Assembly (NCBI GenBank): GCA_964473045.1
Contig: CAYYMX010000033.1
Location: 1 to 13,275, forward strand
Direction: 5' to 3'
Length of the DNA stretch: 13,275 nucleotides
Source: CAYYMX01 sp964473045
GTDB lineage: Bacteria > Pseudomonadota > Alphaproteobacteria > Methylaequorales > Methylaequoraceae
This document shows positions 1 through 6,767 of this stretch, piece after piece. The stretch's first letter is position 1. Each line of letters starts with the position of its first letter. The notes under the pieces were generated by a model. The model made no database searches, had not been told where the DNA came from, and saw only the letters and a list, made by a program, of their open reading frames with translations. The translations under genes and the position numbers were made by a program.

Positions 1-32
1 AACGTGATGCTCTACCACTGAGCTATTCCCGC
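1..32 (-). tRNA. tRNA-Gly, 5' part only (cut by window edge)
   Basis: Read on the minus strand from base 32, the sequence gives a 7-base acceptor strand GCGGGAA, then TA, a D arm GCTC-AGTGGTA-GAGC, and the start of an anticodon stem (TCACG followed by TT). This is the usual 5' half of bacterial tRNA-Gly, most likely with anticodon GCC. The anticodon itself lies outside the window, so the identity rests on resemblance of the 5' half. The 3' half, including the T arm and acceptor end, is missing. Confidence 0.8.
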
Positions 33-54
33 TTTCTAATTTAGTTAGTATGTA

Positions 55-82
55 AATATACTTAAAAATTCAAGAATTTCAA
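55..82 (-). promoter_or_regulatory. Candidate sigma-70 promoter for the tRNA
   Basis: On the minus strand TTGAAA (bases 82-77) and TATATT (60-55) are separated by 16 bases. Transcription would start about 15 bases before the tRNA 5' end. Position and spacing are sensible, but hexamers like these arise easily by chance in DNA this AT-rich. Confidence 0.35.
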
Positions 83-158
83 TGTTAGTGTTTTTATAAA
101 GAACAAATTAAAAATTAATTCTTTTAATTTTAACCTTAATAGTCATATTATAAAACTT

Positions 159-833
159 ATGTTGTATAGTTTTGGAAAAAATTTTAAAGATTTACCTGAT
201 ATTCTACCTTTATTCCCTTTAAAAAATGTATTGTTATTACCACGAGCAAAACTACCTCTCAATCTTTTTGAAAACCGATATTTGCATATGTTTGATTTTG
301 CATTGAAAAACGCTAGGGCGATTGGAATGATTCAACCTTTTGAGCAATCTGCTAAGAATTCTGACCAAAAAAATCCACCTTTGTACAAAATTGGATGTGC
401 GGGTCATATAGCAGCCTTTTCCGAAACTGATGACAATAGGTATGAAATTATTTTAAATGGTATGTGCAGGTTCAAGATTAAAAATGAGCTTAATATGCTT
501 AACGGCTTTCGTAAAGCAAAAGTATCTTGGTCTGAATTTAAGAGAGATCTCAAAGTTTCAAGTTTTTTGAGCTCAGAAAAAAGACAGGCATTTGAAGAAG
601 TAATCAAAAAATATCTTGAAAAAAAAGGAATTCGTGCTGACTGGGAAGCTGTTTTATCTTCTGCTGACGAACATCTAGTTAATTCTATTTCTATGGGATG
701 TCCTTTTAATGCAAATGAAAAACAGGCCTTACTTGAAGCTAAGTCACTTGAAAAAAGAGTTGGAATTCTATGCTCTCTAATCGAAATGCAAATTAATGAG
801 AATAAAGTGCAAACATTTAGAACATTATCTTAA
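159..833 (+). CDS. Stand-alone LON substrate-binding-domain protein
   Basis: The 224-residue product consists mainly of a LON N-terminal (substrate-binding, PF02190-type) domain without the AAA+ ATPase or protease parts of Lon. The start is diagnostic: residues about 14-45 read LPLFPLKNVLLLPRAKLPLN and then LFENRY, close to the family pattern (I/V)P(I/L)FPL...LLPxxxLPLxIFExRY. Length fits the usual 200-230 residues of these proteins. Their molecular role is not settled; an adaptor or substrate-recognition role is inferred from the domain. The stop overlaps the next start by one base (TAATG), so this gene leads a three-gene unit with the Trm112-like and DUF971 proteins, an order familiar from alphaproteobacteria. 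I see no clear Shine-Dalgarno sequence; a possible -10 element TATTAT lies at 146-151, close enough to make a leaderless transcript possible. Confidence 0.88.
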   Translation: MLYSFGKNFKDLPDILPLFPLKNVLLLPRAKLPLNLFENRYLHMFDFALKNARAIGMIQPFEQSAKNSDQKNPPLYKIGCAGHIAAFSETDDNRYEIILNGMCRFKIKNELNMLNGFRKAKVSWSEFKRDLKVSSFLSSEKRQAFEEVIKKYLEKKGIRADWEAVLSSADEHLVNSISMGCPFNANEKQALLEAKSLEKRVGILCSLIEMQINENKVQTFRTLS

Positions 834-1009
834 TGACAAAAAAATTTAACCAAAAAATTTTAGACTTTATTGTGTGTCCTAGGACTAAATCAAAGCTTTC
901 ATATGATTCAAAAAAAAATATTTTAATTTCAGAAAATAAAAAATACACTTATCCAGTCAAAAATGGTGTGCCAATTCTGTTAATAGATGATGAGCTTTCT
1001 GAGTTATGA
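833..1009 (+). CDS. Trm112-like small protein
   Basis: This 58-residue frame starts at the TAATG overlap with the preceding gene and ends four bases into the next one (ATGA overlap). The product begins MTKKFNQKILDFIVCPRTKS and ends with YPVKNGVPILLIDDE-type sequence. That matches the Trm112/YcaR pattern LLxILVCPxTKxPL...YPIRDGIPxMLxDEA. In bacteria such proteins are small zinc-ribbon-like folds, related to the eukaryotic Trm112 methyltransferase activator. Here only one cysteine (in VCP) is visible, as in many bacterial members that have lost zinc ligands. The partner is unknown. Translational coupling on both sides suggests it is made together with the LON-domain and DUF971 proteins. Confidence 0.88.
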   Translation: MTKKFNQKILDFIVCPRTKSKLSYDSKKNILISENKKYTYPVKNGVPILLIDDELSEL

Positions 1010-1308
1010 TCCCTTTATCAGTAAAATTAAATCACGATAAGAAGTCATTGCAAATAACTTACAAGGATGAAAAGTTTTTAATAGTTAGCTCAGCATTTCT
1101 GAGGGCTTGCAGCCCATCTGCAGAAAACAAAAAAAATGCTAAAAATCCTAATCGTAGTTTATATAGAAATATTAGTATAAAAAGAATAGAAAGTGTTGGA
1201 AATTACGCAATAAGGCTTGTTTTTAGTGATGGTCATAATACCGGGATATATAGTTGGGAATACCTTTTTCAGGTTGGGACTATGTTTCAAAACTCTTCAG
1301 ACCCATAG
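1006..1308 (+). CDS. DUF971 (gamma-butyrobetaine-hydroxylase-like N-terminal domain) protein
   Basis: The product is 100 residues. It shows the DUF971 (PF06155) hallmarks: an N-terminal strand segment LQITYKDEKFLIVSSAFLRA, the SPSAE motif near residue 36, and the C-terminal block VGNYAIRLVFSDGHNTGIYS followed by WEYL. The domain is found alone in bacteria and fused to gamma-butyrobetaine hydroxylase in eukaryotes. Stand-alone bacterial copies have no firmly assigned role, although links to iron-sulfur cluster handling have been suggested. The start overlaps the Trm112-like gene (ATGA). The 3' end overlaps the convergent hydroxylase gene by 29 bases. The tail after the conserved core (FQVGTMFQNSSDP) is the part lying in this overlap. 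Confidence 0.88.
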   Translation: MIPLSVKLNHDKKSLQITYKDEKFLIVSSAFLRACSPSAENKKNAKNPNRSLYRNISIKRIESVGNYAIRLVFSDGHNTGIYSWEYLFQVGTMFQNSSDP

Positions 1309-2482
1309 CGTATAACATGCTTTGTTTCTTCAAAAATGAAGATTTATTAAATAAGCTTATACCTAGAGAATGTATATTCTGTACGAACCTTAGCTTACTA
1401 GAAAAAAATTTATTTAATCCATGGGTTACATGAATGAGAAGTGATTTATCAATTAATCTTAATCTAGAATATTCTCTTAAAATTGATTTATTTCCAGGGT
1501 CTATTCCCAACTCACTATTCTCACTTATTATTTTTGCAAGACAAGCAACATCTCTAATTCCTAAATTAAATCCTTGACCAGCTATTGGGTGAATAGCCTG
1601 GCAAGCGTCACCAACCAAAACCAGTCTGTTTTGGAAATAATTGTAACTAGCATAAATATTTAATGGGTATTTCGTAGGTTTGTCTATTTTGATTAACTTG
1701 CCAAAAAAATCTTTGTATCTAAGTTCAAATTCATATCGAAACTCCATAGATGAAATCTCTGTAAAATCTCCATGATCAGAGTCTACTGTCCACACAACAG
1801 ATGATTTGTGATTATTTTTTGATTTCATTGGTAGCAAAGCTAGTGGACCCGTAGGGAAAAATCTTTCTAAAGCAACAGAGTTATGGGGTTCTTGATGTTC
1901 TATGTTAAAAATATAGGCATTTTGTTTGTAGTCATGAAAGTAATTTTTAATTTCAGCAAAAAATCTTGTTTTTGATAATCTCCCATCTGCCCCTATAAGC
2001 AAGTTACAATATGTTACTCCATTTTCAGTTGAAACTTTTATTTTTTGATCAGTTTTGTTATCAGGCAAAGTAATATTTTTTACATTGGTTTTATCTTTTA
2101 GCATTACGAAAGAATTATTTTTGATTTCTTTCAACAAAGTTTCTTTAAAAAATTTATTTTCAATAATAAAGCCTAGGTCGCCTTCATCGAGTATATCTGC
2201 ATCAAAATCTATTTCATTATTAGAAATGTTGTTAGATACAATAATTTTTCGTATGGGTTGAGATTTCTTTTTTAAAATTTTCCAAATTCCAATTTCTTCA
2301 AATATTCGTGTCGAGCCTTGCGAAATAGCCGTTGTTCGTTGATCATAATTTCCAGTATTTTTGGAAAATCCATTCTTTTCAATAATACACACATTTATCT
2401 TTTTTGAAGCCAGCTTAAGAGCCAAGGACATTCCAACTAAGCCTGCTCCAATTATTATAATATTGAATTTTTTTTTAAGCAT
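1280..2482 (-). CDS. FAD-dependent ubiquinone-biosynthesis hydroxylase, UbiH/UbiF/COQ6 family
   Basis: The 400-residue protein has the three marks of class A flavoprotein monooxygenases. These are an N-terminal dinucleotide-binding GAGLVG (residues 12-17), the middle DG motif in LLIGADGR (D166), and the GD motif LVGDACQAIHPIAGQGFNLG (D292) that contacts the FAD ribityl chain. The HPIAGQGFNLGIRD stretch is characteristic of UbiH, UbiF, UbiI and COQ6 enzymes, which hydroxylate the aromatic ring of ubiquinone precursors at the inner membrane. Which ring carbon is modified cannot be read from the sequence: alphaproteobacteria use several variants (UbiH, UbiF, UbiL, UbiM), so no symbol is given. 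The ATG at 2482 is 43 bases from the divergent ftsK start. A TATATT at 2494-2489 would give an almost leaderless message. Confidence 0.9.
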   Translation of the reverse strand: MLKKKFNIIIIGAGLVGMSLALKLASKKINVCIIEKNGFSKNTGNYDQRTTAISQGSTRIFEEIGIWKILKKKSQPIRKIIVSNNISNNEIDFDADILDEGDLGFIIENKFFKETLLKEIKNNSFVMLKDKTNVKNITLPDNKTDQKIKVSTENGVTYCNLLIGADGRLSKTRFFAEIKNYFHDYKQNAYIFNIEHQEPHNSVALERFFPTGPLALLPMKSKNNHKSSVVWTVDSDHGDFTEISSMEFRYEFELRYKDFFGKLIKIDKPTKYPLNIYASYNYFQNRLVLVGDACQAIHPIAGQGFNLGIRDVACLAKIISENSELGIDPGNKSILREYSRLRLIDKSLLIHVTHGLNKFFSSKLRFVQNIHSLGISLFNKSSFLKKQSMLYAMGLKSFET

Positions 2483-2525
2483 TTTTTAAATATATAAGTT
2501 AATCTAATTATTAATAAATTAATCA

Positions 2526-4721
2526 ATGTTGCAAAGATTAAAAGAAAATTTAAATAAAGGTTTTTTTTTCCTATCATATTTGTGTTTAGGTTTAGTTATT
2601 GTCCTTGCTCTTATAAGTAGCGACCCAAGTGATAATACTTTATTCAAATTTAATTCAGGTTCTGAAATCTCAAAAAATCTTTTAGGAACTTTTGGTTCTT
2701 ATCTTTCGGATTTATTATTGCAAACGTTTGGTGGGGCATCCTTTTTAATCCCTTTTATACTTTTTTTTTGGTCTACCAGAGTTTTAGTTGATAATAAAGT
2801 TGAATGGCTAAGTAAATTCTCTTTACCAATTCTCCTCATATTTTCAGCTTTAACTCTCGAAATCTTGAACTTAGAGGGTTTTTTAACCAGCTTAAATGGG
2901 GGTATTCTTGGTAACGGTCTTAGTCAGTATACAATTTTTTTCTTAGGAGAATTTGATTTAAAAATTTTTTTGATTTTATCATTATTTTTAAGCATATTTT
3001 TTCTTTCTTTATCTATAAATCTAAAGACTACTGAATTAAAAAAAATTTTTCTGATGTTTTTTATTCTAATTAGAAATTCTTTTTACTTTTTTGGTTTCAT
3101 ATTAAGAATTAGGAAAAGACTTAAATTAGCTAGTTTTAACATTAATAATCGCCCTAAACGCTCTAGAATTACTGTAAATAAGGAAAAAAACTTGCAAATG
3201 CCGGTTTCAAATTTTAAAGCATCCTCCAACTACATCTTTCCATCATTAGATTTACTTGAAATACCAAATAAACCACCTGGAATCGAGGTCCAGAATAAAA
3301 AAGATGCTGAAATTAATACCGTTCTATTAGGCAATGTTCTTAATGACTTTAAAATAAGCGGTGAGATAACTGACGTAAAACAAGGCCCGATTGTTACTCT
3401 ATTTGAATTAACACCATCACCTGGCACAATTTCCCAAAGTGTGATTAGACTGGCGGATGATATAGCTAGGTCAATGAGCGCTATTTCAACAAGAATATTC
3501 ACAGTTTCTGGAAAAGACGCTATTGGAATAGAAATACCAAACAAACATAGAGAAACTGTTTTTTTAAGAGAATTACTTGCTAGCGATTCTTACAACTTAT
3601 CAAAATGTAAATTACCATTAGTTTTAGGAAAAGATATTTTTGGAAATCCGGTAATTGTTGATCTTGCAAAAATGCCTCATTTGCTTGTAGCCGGGACAAC
3701 AGGCTCAGGTAAATCTGTTGGAATCAATGCCATGTTATTGTCACTGCTTTACTGTTTGCCACCTGAAGAATGTAGATTAATCTTAATAGACCCGAAAATG
3801 TTGGAATTATCTTTATATAAAGGTATTCCACATTTACTTACCGAGGTAGTAACTGATCCAAAGAAAGCAATTTCTGCTTTAAAGTGGACTGTAAAGGAGA
3901 TGCAGTCAAGGTATGAAATGATGACGCACCTTGGTGTTCGGGAAATAGTGGATTACAATGCAAAGGTTAAAAAAATCATTGAGCAAGGCCAAGTTATATA
4001 CAAAGAGGTACAAGTTGGTTTCGATTCTGAAACCGGCAAACCAGTGATGGAGAAAAAAGCCTTGGATTTATCACTTTTTCCAAAAATAGTTGTAGTAGTT
4101 GATGAACTCGCTGATTTAATGATAACTTCAGGCAAAGAAATTGAGAGTGCCATTCAAAGATTATCGCAAATGGCACGAGCAGCTGGAATACACCTTATAG
4201 TTGCTACTCAAAGACCATCCGTAGATGTTATCACTGGCACAATAAAATCTAATTTTCCAAGCCGTATAAGTTACAAAGTTGTTAATAAGGTCAATAGCCG
4301 AACAATTCTTGAAGATCAGGGAGCTGAACAACTATTGGGTCAAGGTGATCTTCTAATAACTATGTTAGGAGAGAAATTGTTACGAGTTCATGGGCCGTTT
4401 GTAAGAACAGAAGAGGTTCAAGCCGTGGTTGAACACCTAAAAACACAAGGTGAGCCAGAATATTTGCAAACAGTAACTCAAGAAGAAGAAGAATCAAATA
4501 ATTTTAGTTTGGACCTAAACGAAGGTGGTGATGAACTTTATAATCAGGCGGTCGCTATAGTTTGTAGAGAAAAAAAAGCCTCTACCAGTTTTATCCAAAG
4601 ACATCTTATGATTGGTTACAATAGGGCAGCAAGAATTATTGAAAAAATGGAATCTGAAGGAATCGTTAGCCCTGCAAATCATGTTGGAAGAAGAGAGGTT
4701 CTAGTTGGAAAAGATTCTTAA
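2526..4721 (+). CDS. ftsK: DNA translocase FtsK
   Basis: This is the membrane-anchored DNA pump of the division septum, which clears the terminus region and activates XerCD recombination. The 731-residue protein has an N-terminal membrane domain with hydrophobic segments near residues 12-31, 63-82, 98-115, 146-165 and 174-194. A short basic linker follows, then the RecA-like motor with Walker A GTTGSGKS (390-397) and Walker B VVVVDELADL (D526-E527). The winged-helix gamma domain (about 669-731, including FIQRHLMIGYNRAARIIEKM) reads the KOPS polarity sequences. It is shorter than most FtsK proteins (roughly 780-1330 residues), almost entirely because of the short linker; the motor and gamma domain look complete. 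No Shine-Dalgarno sequence is evident before the ATG. The 3' end overlaps the BON lipoprotein gene by 17 bases. Confidence 0.97.
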   Translation: MLQRLKENLNKGFFFLSYLCLGLVIVLALISSDPSDNTLFKFNSGSEISKNLLGTFGSYLSDLLLQTFGGASFLIPFILFFWSTRVLVDNKVEWLSKFSLPILLIFSALTLEILNLEGFLTSLNGGILGNGLSQYTIFFLGEFDLKIFLILSLFLSIFFLSLSINLKTTELKKIFLMFFILIRNSFYFFGFILRIRKRLKLASFNINNRPKRSRITVNKEKNLQMPVSNFKASSNYIFPSLDLLEIPNKPPGIEVQNKKDAEINTVLLGNVLNDFKISGEITDVKQGPIVTLFELTPSPGTISQSVIRLADDIARSMSAISTRIFTVSGKDAIGIEIPNKHRETVFLRELLASDSYNLSKCKLPLVLGKDIFGNPVIVDLAKMPHLLVAGTTGSGKSVGINAMLLSLLYCLPPEECRLILIDPKMLELSLYKGIPHLLTEVVTDPKKAISALKWTVKEMQSRYEMMTHLGVREIVDYNAKVKKIIEQGQVIYKEVQVGFDSETGKPVMEKKALDLSLFPKIVVVVDELADLMITSGKEIESAIQRLSQMARAAGIHLIVATQRPSVDVITGTIKSNFPSRISYKVVNKVNSRTILEDQGAEQLLGQGDLLITMLGEKLLRVHGPFVRTEEVQAVVEHLKTQGEPEYLQTVTQEEEESNNFSLDLNEGGDELYNQAVAIVCREKKASTSFIQRHLMIGYNRAARIIEKMESEGIVSPANHVGRREVLVGKDS
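4693..4698 (+). promoter_or_regulatory. Shine-Dalgarno supporting a TTG start
   Basis: GAGAGG lies six bases before the TTG at 4705, inside the end of ftsK. It supports TTG as the start of the BON lipoprotein gene, because the next in-frame ATG (4741) would remove most of the signal peptide. Confidence 0.5.
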
Positions 4722-5289
4722 TTTTATCAGTTTTTTGACCATGTGTTTTGTATTAAACTCTTGCGCTACACTGGCCTCTGTTACATCTATTGTAGGGAGT
4801 GCAGCTACAACTGAAAGAGGCCTTGCTAAAACTGTAGAGGATACATATTTAATGACCAAGATAATGACCAAGGTTTCGGCTTTAAACCTTTCAAATTTAG
4901 CAAATATTAAGGTTAGCGTTGCCTTTGGTAATGTTTTAATATCTGGAAATTCTGAAACCCATGAGAAAAGGCTTCAAATTATAAATTCTATTTGGGAAGT
5001 TGATGATGTAAAAACAATTTACAATGAAATTCACATTGGTGATGCACTTTCAATTGATGAAAGGGCTAAAGATTTATATCTCAAATCATTAATTAAGGCT
5101 AGGCTTCTCTTAAAATCAGGTATTTATAGTAATAACTATAGTATTGATGTTGTTAAAGAGAATGTCTACGTAATTGGCTTGGCAACAGATTTAGATGAAA
5201 AATCCAATGTTGAAACATATCTTGAGGAAATGAAAGATATTAAAAAATTAGTTACTATAATTTCTTTTCCAAGACAGCCACAAAAATGA
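4705..5289 (+). CDS. Dual-BON-domain lipoprotein (DolP/YraP-like)
   Basis: The 194-residue product starts with a lipoprotein signal: a charged start (EK), a hydrophobic stretch, and a lipobox LNSC with the lipidated cysteine at residue 20. Two BON domains follow, roughly residues 48-105 (with FGNVLISGNSETHEKRLQII) and 118-185 (with KENVYVIGLATDLDEKSNVE), each with the typical beta-alpha-beta pattern. A lipoprotein with tandem BON domains is the layout of DolP (YraP), an outer-membrane lipoprotein that binds anionic phospholipids and supports envelope integrity in gammaproteobacteria; equivalent function here is inference. The TTG start is chosen because it gives a full signal peptide and has GAGAGG upstream. 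The gene overlaps ftsK by 17 bases and gshB by 4 (ATGA), so it is probably translated from the ftsK message. Confidence 0.85.
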   Translation: MEKILNFISFLTMCFVLNSCATLASVTSIVGSAATTERGLAKTVEDTYLMTKIMTKVSALNLSNLANIKVSVAFGNVLISGNSETHEKRLQIINSIWEVDDVKTIYNEIHIGDALSIDERAKDLYLKSLIKARLLLKSGIYSNNYSIDVVKENVYVIGLATDLDEKSNVETYLEEMKDIKKLVTIISFPRQPQK

Positions 5290-6224
5290 AAAAAAAAAAA
5301 ATCAGTGCATTGTTTCAAATTGATCCAATTAGAAAACTGAATAAGGATACTGACTCAACTATTTCAATTATAAAGGAAGCCTTGAATTTAGGAATTGAAG
5401 TTTCGTTATGTAACCCAGAAAAAATTGTTTTTAAAAACAGTAAGGCGAAGACATTAGTCCATCGTATTTTTGATCACAGTTTTAAAATAATCGATAGTAG
5501 ATTTGAAAATCTAGATTCATATGATTTTTTTTTTATTAGACAAGATCCCCCTATTAATATGAACTATTTAACTAATTGCTACTTATTGGAAATTCATGAC
5601 AAACTTAATAAAAAACCTTTTTTTATTAATAGTCCGTCAGGAATAAAAAATTTTACTGAGAAGATTTTTCCTTTATATTTTAAAAAATTTATTCCAGATA
5701 CTTTAGTCTCATCTAATCTAGAAACATTTGAAAGCATGTTGTCTAAAAACCAAACTCTTGTCGTTAAAACCCTTTATAATAAGGGAGGTGAGGGTGTTTT
5801 TAAAGTGGGGAAAGATAGTTCTGCAAAAGCAATCTTTAAAAAATGTACAAATAATTTTAAAACCCCGGTAGTTATCCAAGAATTTATAGAAAAAGTTATT
5901 CTTGGGGATAAAAGAATAATAATTGTGAACGGTGAACCAATTGGAGCTATTAATAGAATTCCTAAAAAAGGTAGCTTTAAAGCTAATTTGCATCTAGGAG
6001 GAACTGCTAACAAAACTGATTTAACAAAAATTGAAAGAGAAATTTGTTGTATTTTAAGGCCAATACTTAAGAAAAATGGTTTGTTTTTTGTGGGAATTGA
6101 TGTAATCAATGAAAAACTAACTGAGATAAATGTCACTTCACCAACAGGAATCAACCAAATTGACAGTATTTACAAAACTAACTTGTCCAAAACTATTTGG
6201 AAAAAGTTATTAAGTAAAATTTAA
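5286..6224 (+). CDS. gshB: Glutathione synthetase
   Basis: GshB joins gamma-glutamylcysteine and glycine using ATP, the second step of glutathione synthesis in the cytoplasm. The 312-residue length is close to the usual 310-320. The prokaryotic GSH synthetase N-terminal domain is visible through FFFIRQDPPINMNYLTNCYL (compare family MRKDPPFDMEY...YLLE). The ATP-grasp domain follows: VVKTLYNKGGEGVFKV (the glycine-rich nucleotide loop, residues about 158-173), GDKRIIIVNGEPIGAINRIP, the flexible loop KANLHLGG, and the metal- and substrate-binding end FVGIDVI...LTEINVTSPTG. One small departure is VVKTL where ILKPL is common. No gshA is in the window. The gene is last in the ftsK, BON lipoprotein, gshB run; its start overlaps the preceding stop (ATGA). 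Confidence 0.95.
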   Translation: MKKKKISALFQIDPIRKLNKDTDSTISIIKEALNLGIEVSLCNPEKIVFKNSKAKTLVHRIFDHSFKIIDSRFENLDSYDFFFIRQDPPINMNYLTNCYLLEIHDKLNKKPFFINSPSGIKNFTEKIFPLYFKKFIPDTLVSSNLETFESMLSKNQTLVVKTLYNKGGEGVFKVGKDSSAKAIFKKCTNNFKTPVVIQEFIEKVILGDKRIIIVNGEPIGAINRIPKKGSFKANLHLGGTANKTDLTKIEREICCILRPILKKNGLFFVGIDVINEKLTEINVTSPTGINQIDSIYKTNLSKTIWKKLLSKI

Positions 6225-6245
6225 AATAAAGCAAGTTTTACTCGT

Positions 6246-6276
6246 TTTCTTCACTGATTTCTTCACTAATTTCTTC
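6246..6276. repeat. 12-bp tandem repeat, 2.6 copies
   Basis: TTTCTTCACTGA, TTTCTTCACTAA and a partial TTTCTTC stand head to tail. On the minus strand they would encode an EEIS-type acidic repeat in the decayed gene. One mismatch separates the two full copies. Confidence 0.8.
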
Positions 6277-6390
6277 CCCTGACAACTCATTGCTAAATGA
6301 ACTTGAAAAAGTTTCACCGCTGGAGCTAGTAAGTAAAGTACCAGTAATCATTACAATTACTGGGTCTGCAAGCATAACTATCTAACCACT

Positions 6391-6420
6391 AGTAATATTT
6401 TCTAGAGAAATGTTTTCTAG
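6391..6420. repeat. 15-bp direct repeat, two adjacent copies
   Basis: AGTAATATTTTCTAG and AGAAATGTTTTCTAG are adjacent and share 13 of 15 bases. On the minus strand they encode LENIT and LENIS in the decayed gene, consistent with a duplicated pentapeptide. Confidence 0.7.
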
Positions 6421-6734
6421 CTGTTCATACTTCAATCCATTACCACCATCAACAATACCGTAAACCGTGCCTTTCACTTATTGATTGTTGCATTGTTAGC
6501 AATATTTGACCGAACCGCTACCTCTTTGTGCATTGACGCACCCCAAAATGTTATGTGTTGACTCTAATGATGAAATAGCCATTAATAGTCGTAATATTCT
6601 CGTTAATCGTTATGTCGTAATTAGCTAAAAATGGTAGATTTCTCACTTAATTTTAACTAAAAGAAATAAAGATATACATCCCACGGTTTTTGACCCTAAT
6701 AGGTATTCAAAAAACAGTTTAGTATTTAAAAATC

Positions 6735-6760
6735 ACAAAAGTTTTCTCAGAAATTTTTGT
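6735..6760 (-). terminator. Possible transcription terminator for amtB
   Basis: Just past the amtB stop the minus strand reads ACAAAA, A, TTTC, TGA, GAAA, AC, TTTTGT: an interrupted hairpin with outer stem ACAAAA/TTTTGT and inner stem TTTC/GAAA, followed by GATTTTT. Position is right for a Rho-independent terminator, but the stem is almost all A-T and therefore weak. Confidence 0.3.
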
Positions 6761-6767
6761 ATTTATT

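Larger units (their letters stand above)
6238..6646 (-). pseudogene. Decayed coding sequence of unknown family
   Basis: The 543 bases between gshB and amtB contain no long open frame, but the minus strand has four consecutive coding-like pieces that switch frame or hit stops. From GTG 6646 comes VRNLPFLANYDITINENITT and on to a stop. A shifted frame then reads MHKEVAVRSNIANNATINK and stops. From GTG 6477 comes VKGTVYGIVDGGNGLKYEQL, LENISLENITSG and a TAG at 6384-6382. The same frame continues as IVMLADPVIVMITGTLLTSS to an acidic tail EEISEEISEENE and TAA at 6240-6238. A gene broken by one nonsense change and at least two frameshifts explains this best. The last piece alone could be a 45-residue frame from ATG 6375. 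I do not recognise the family. The low-complexity tail and the repeated LENIS/LENIT suggest a repetitive, possibly secreted or surface protein, which is inference. Confidence 0.45.

Noticed and set aside
5774..6154. 126-codon minus-strand frame opposite gshB
   Set aside because: The plus-strand frame matches glutathione synthetase throughout, and the antisense translation shows no family resemblance.
6246..6276. CRISPR-like repeat
   Set aside because: The units are 12 bp, directly adjacent and without spacers; they are a simple tandem repeat. No CRISPR array or cas gene is present in the window.
6238..6375. 45-residue frame as an intact small gene
   Set aside because: Coding-like sequence continues upstream in the same frame through a TAG, and no good Shine-Dalgarno precedes ATG 6375, so it is better read as the tail of a decayed gene.
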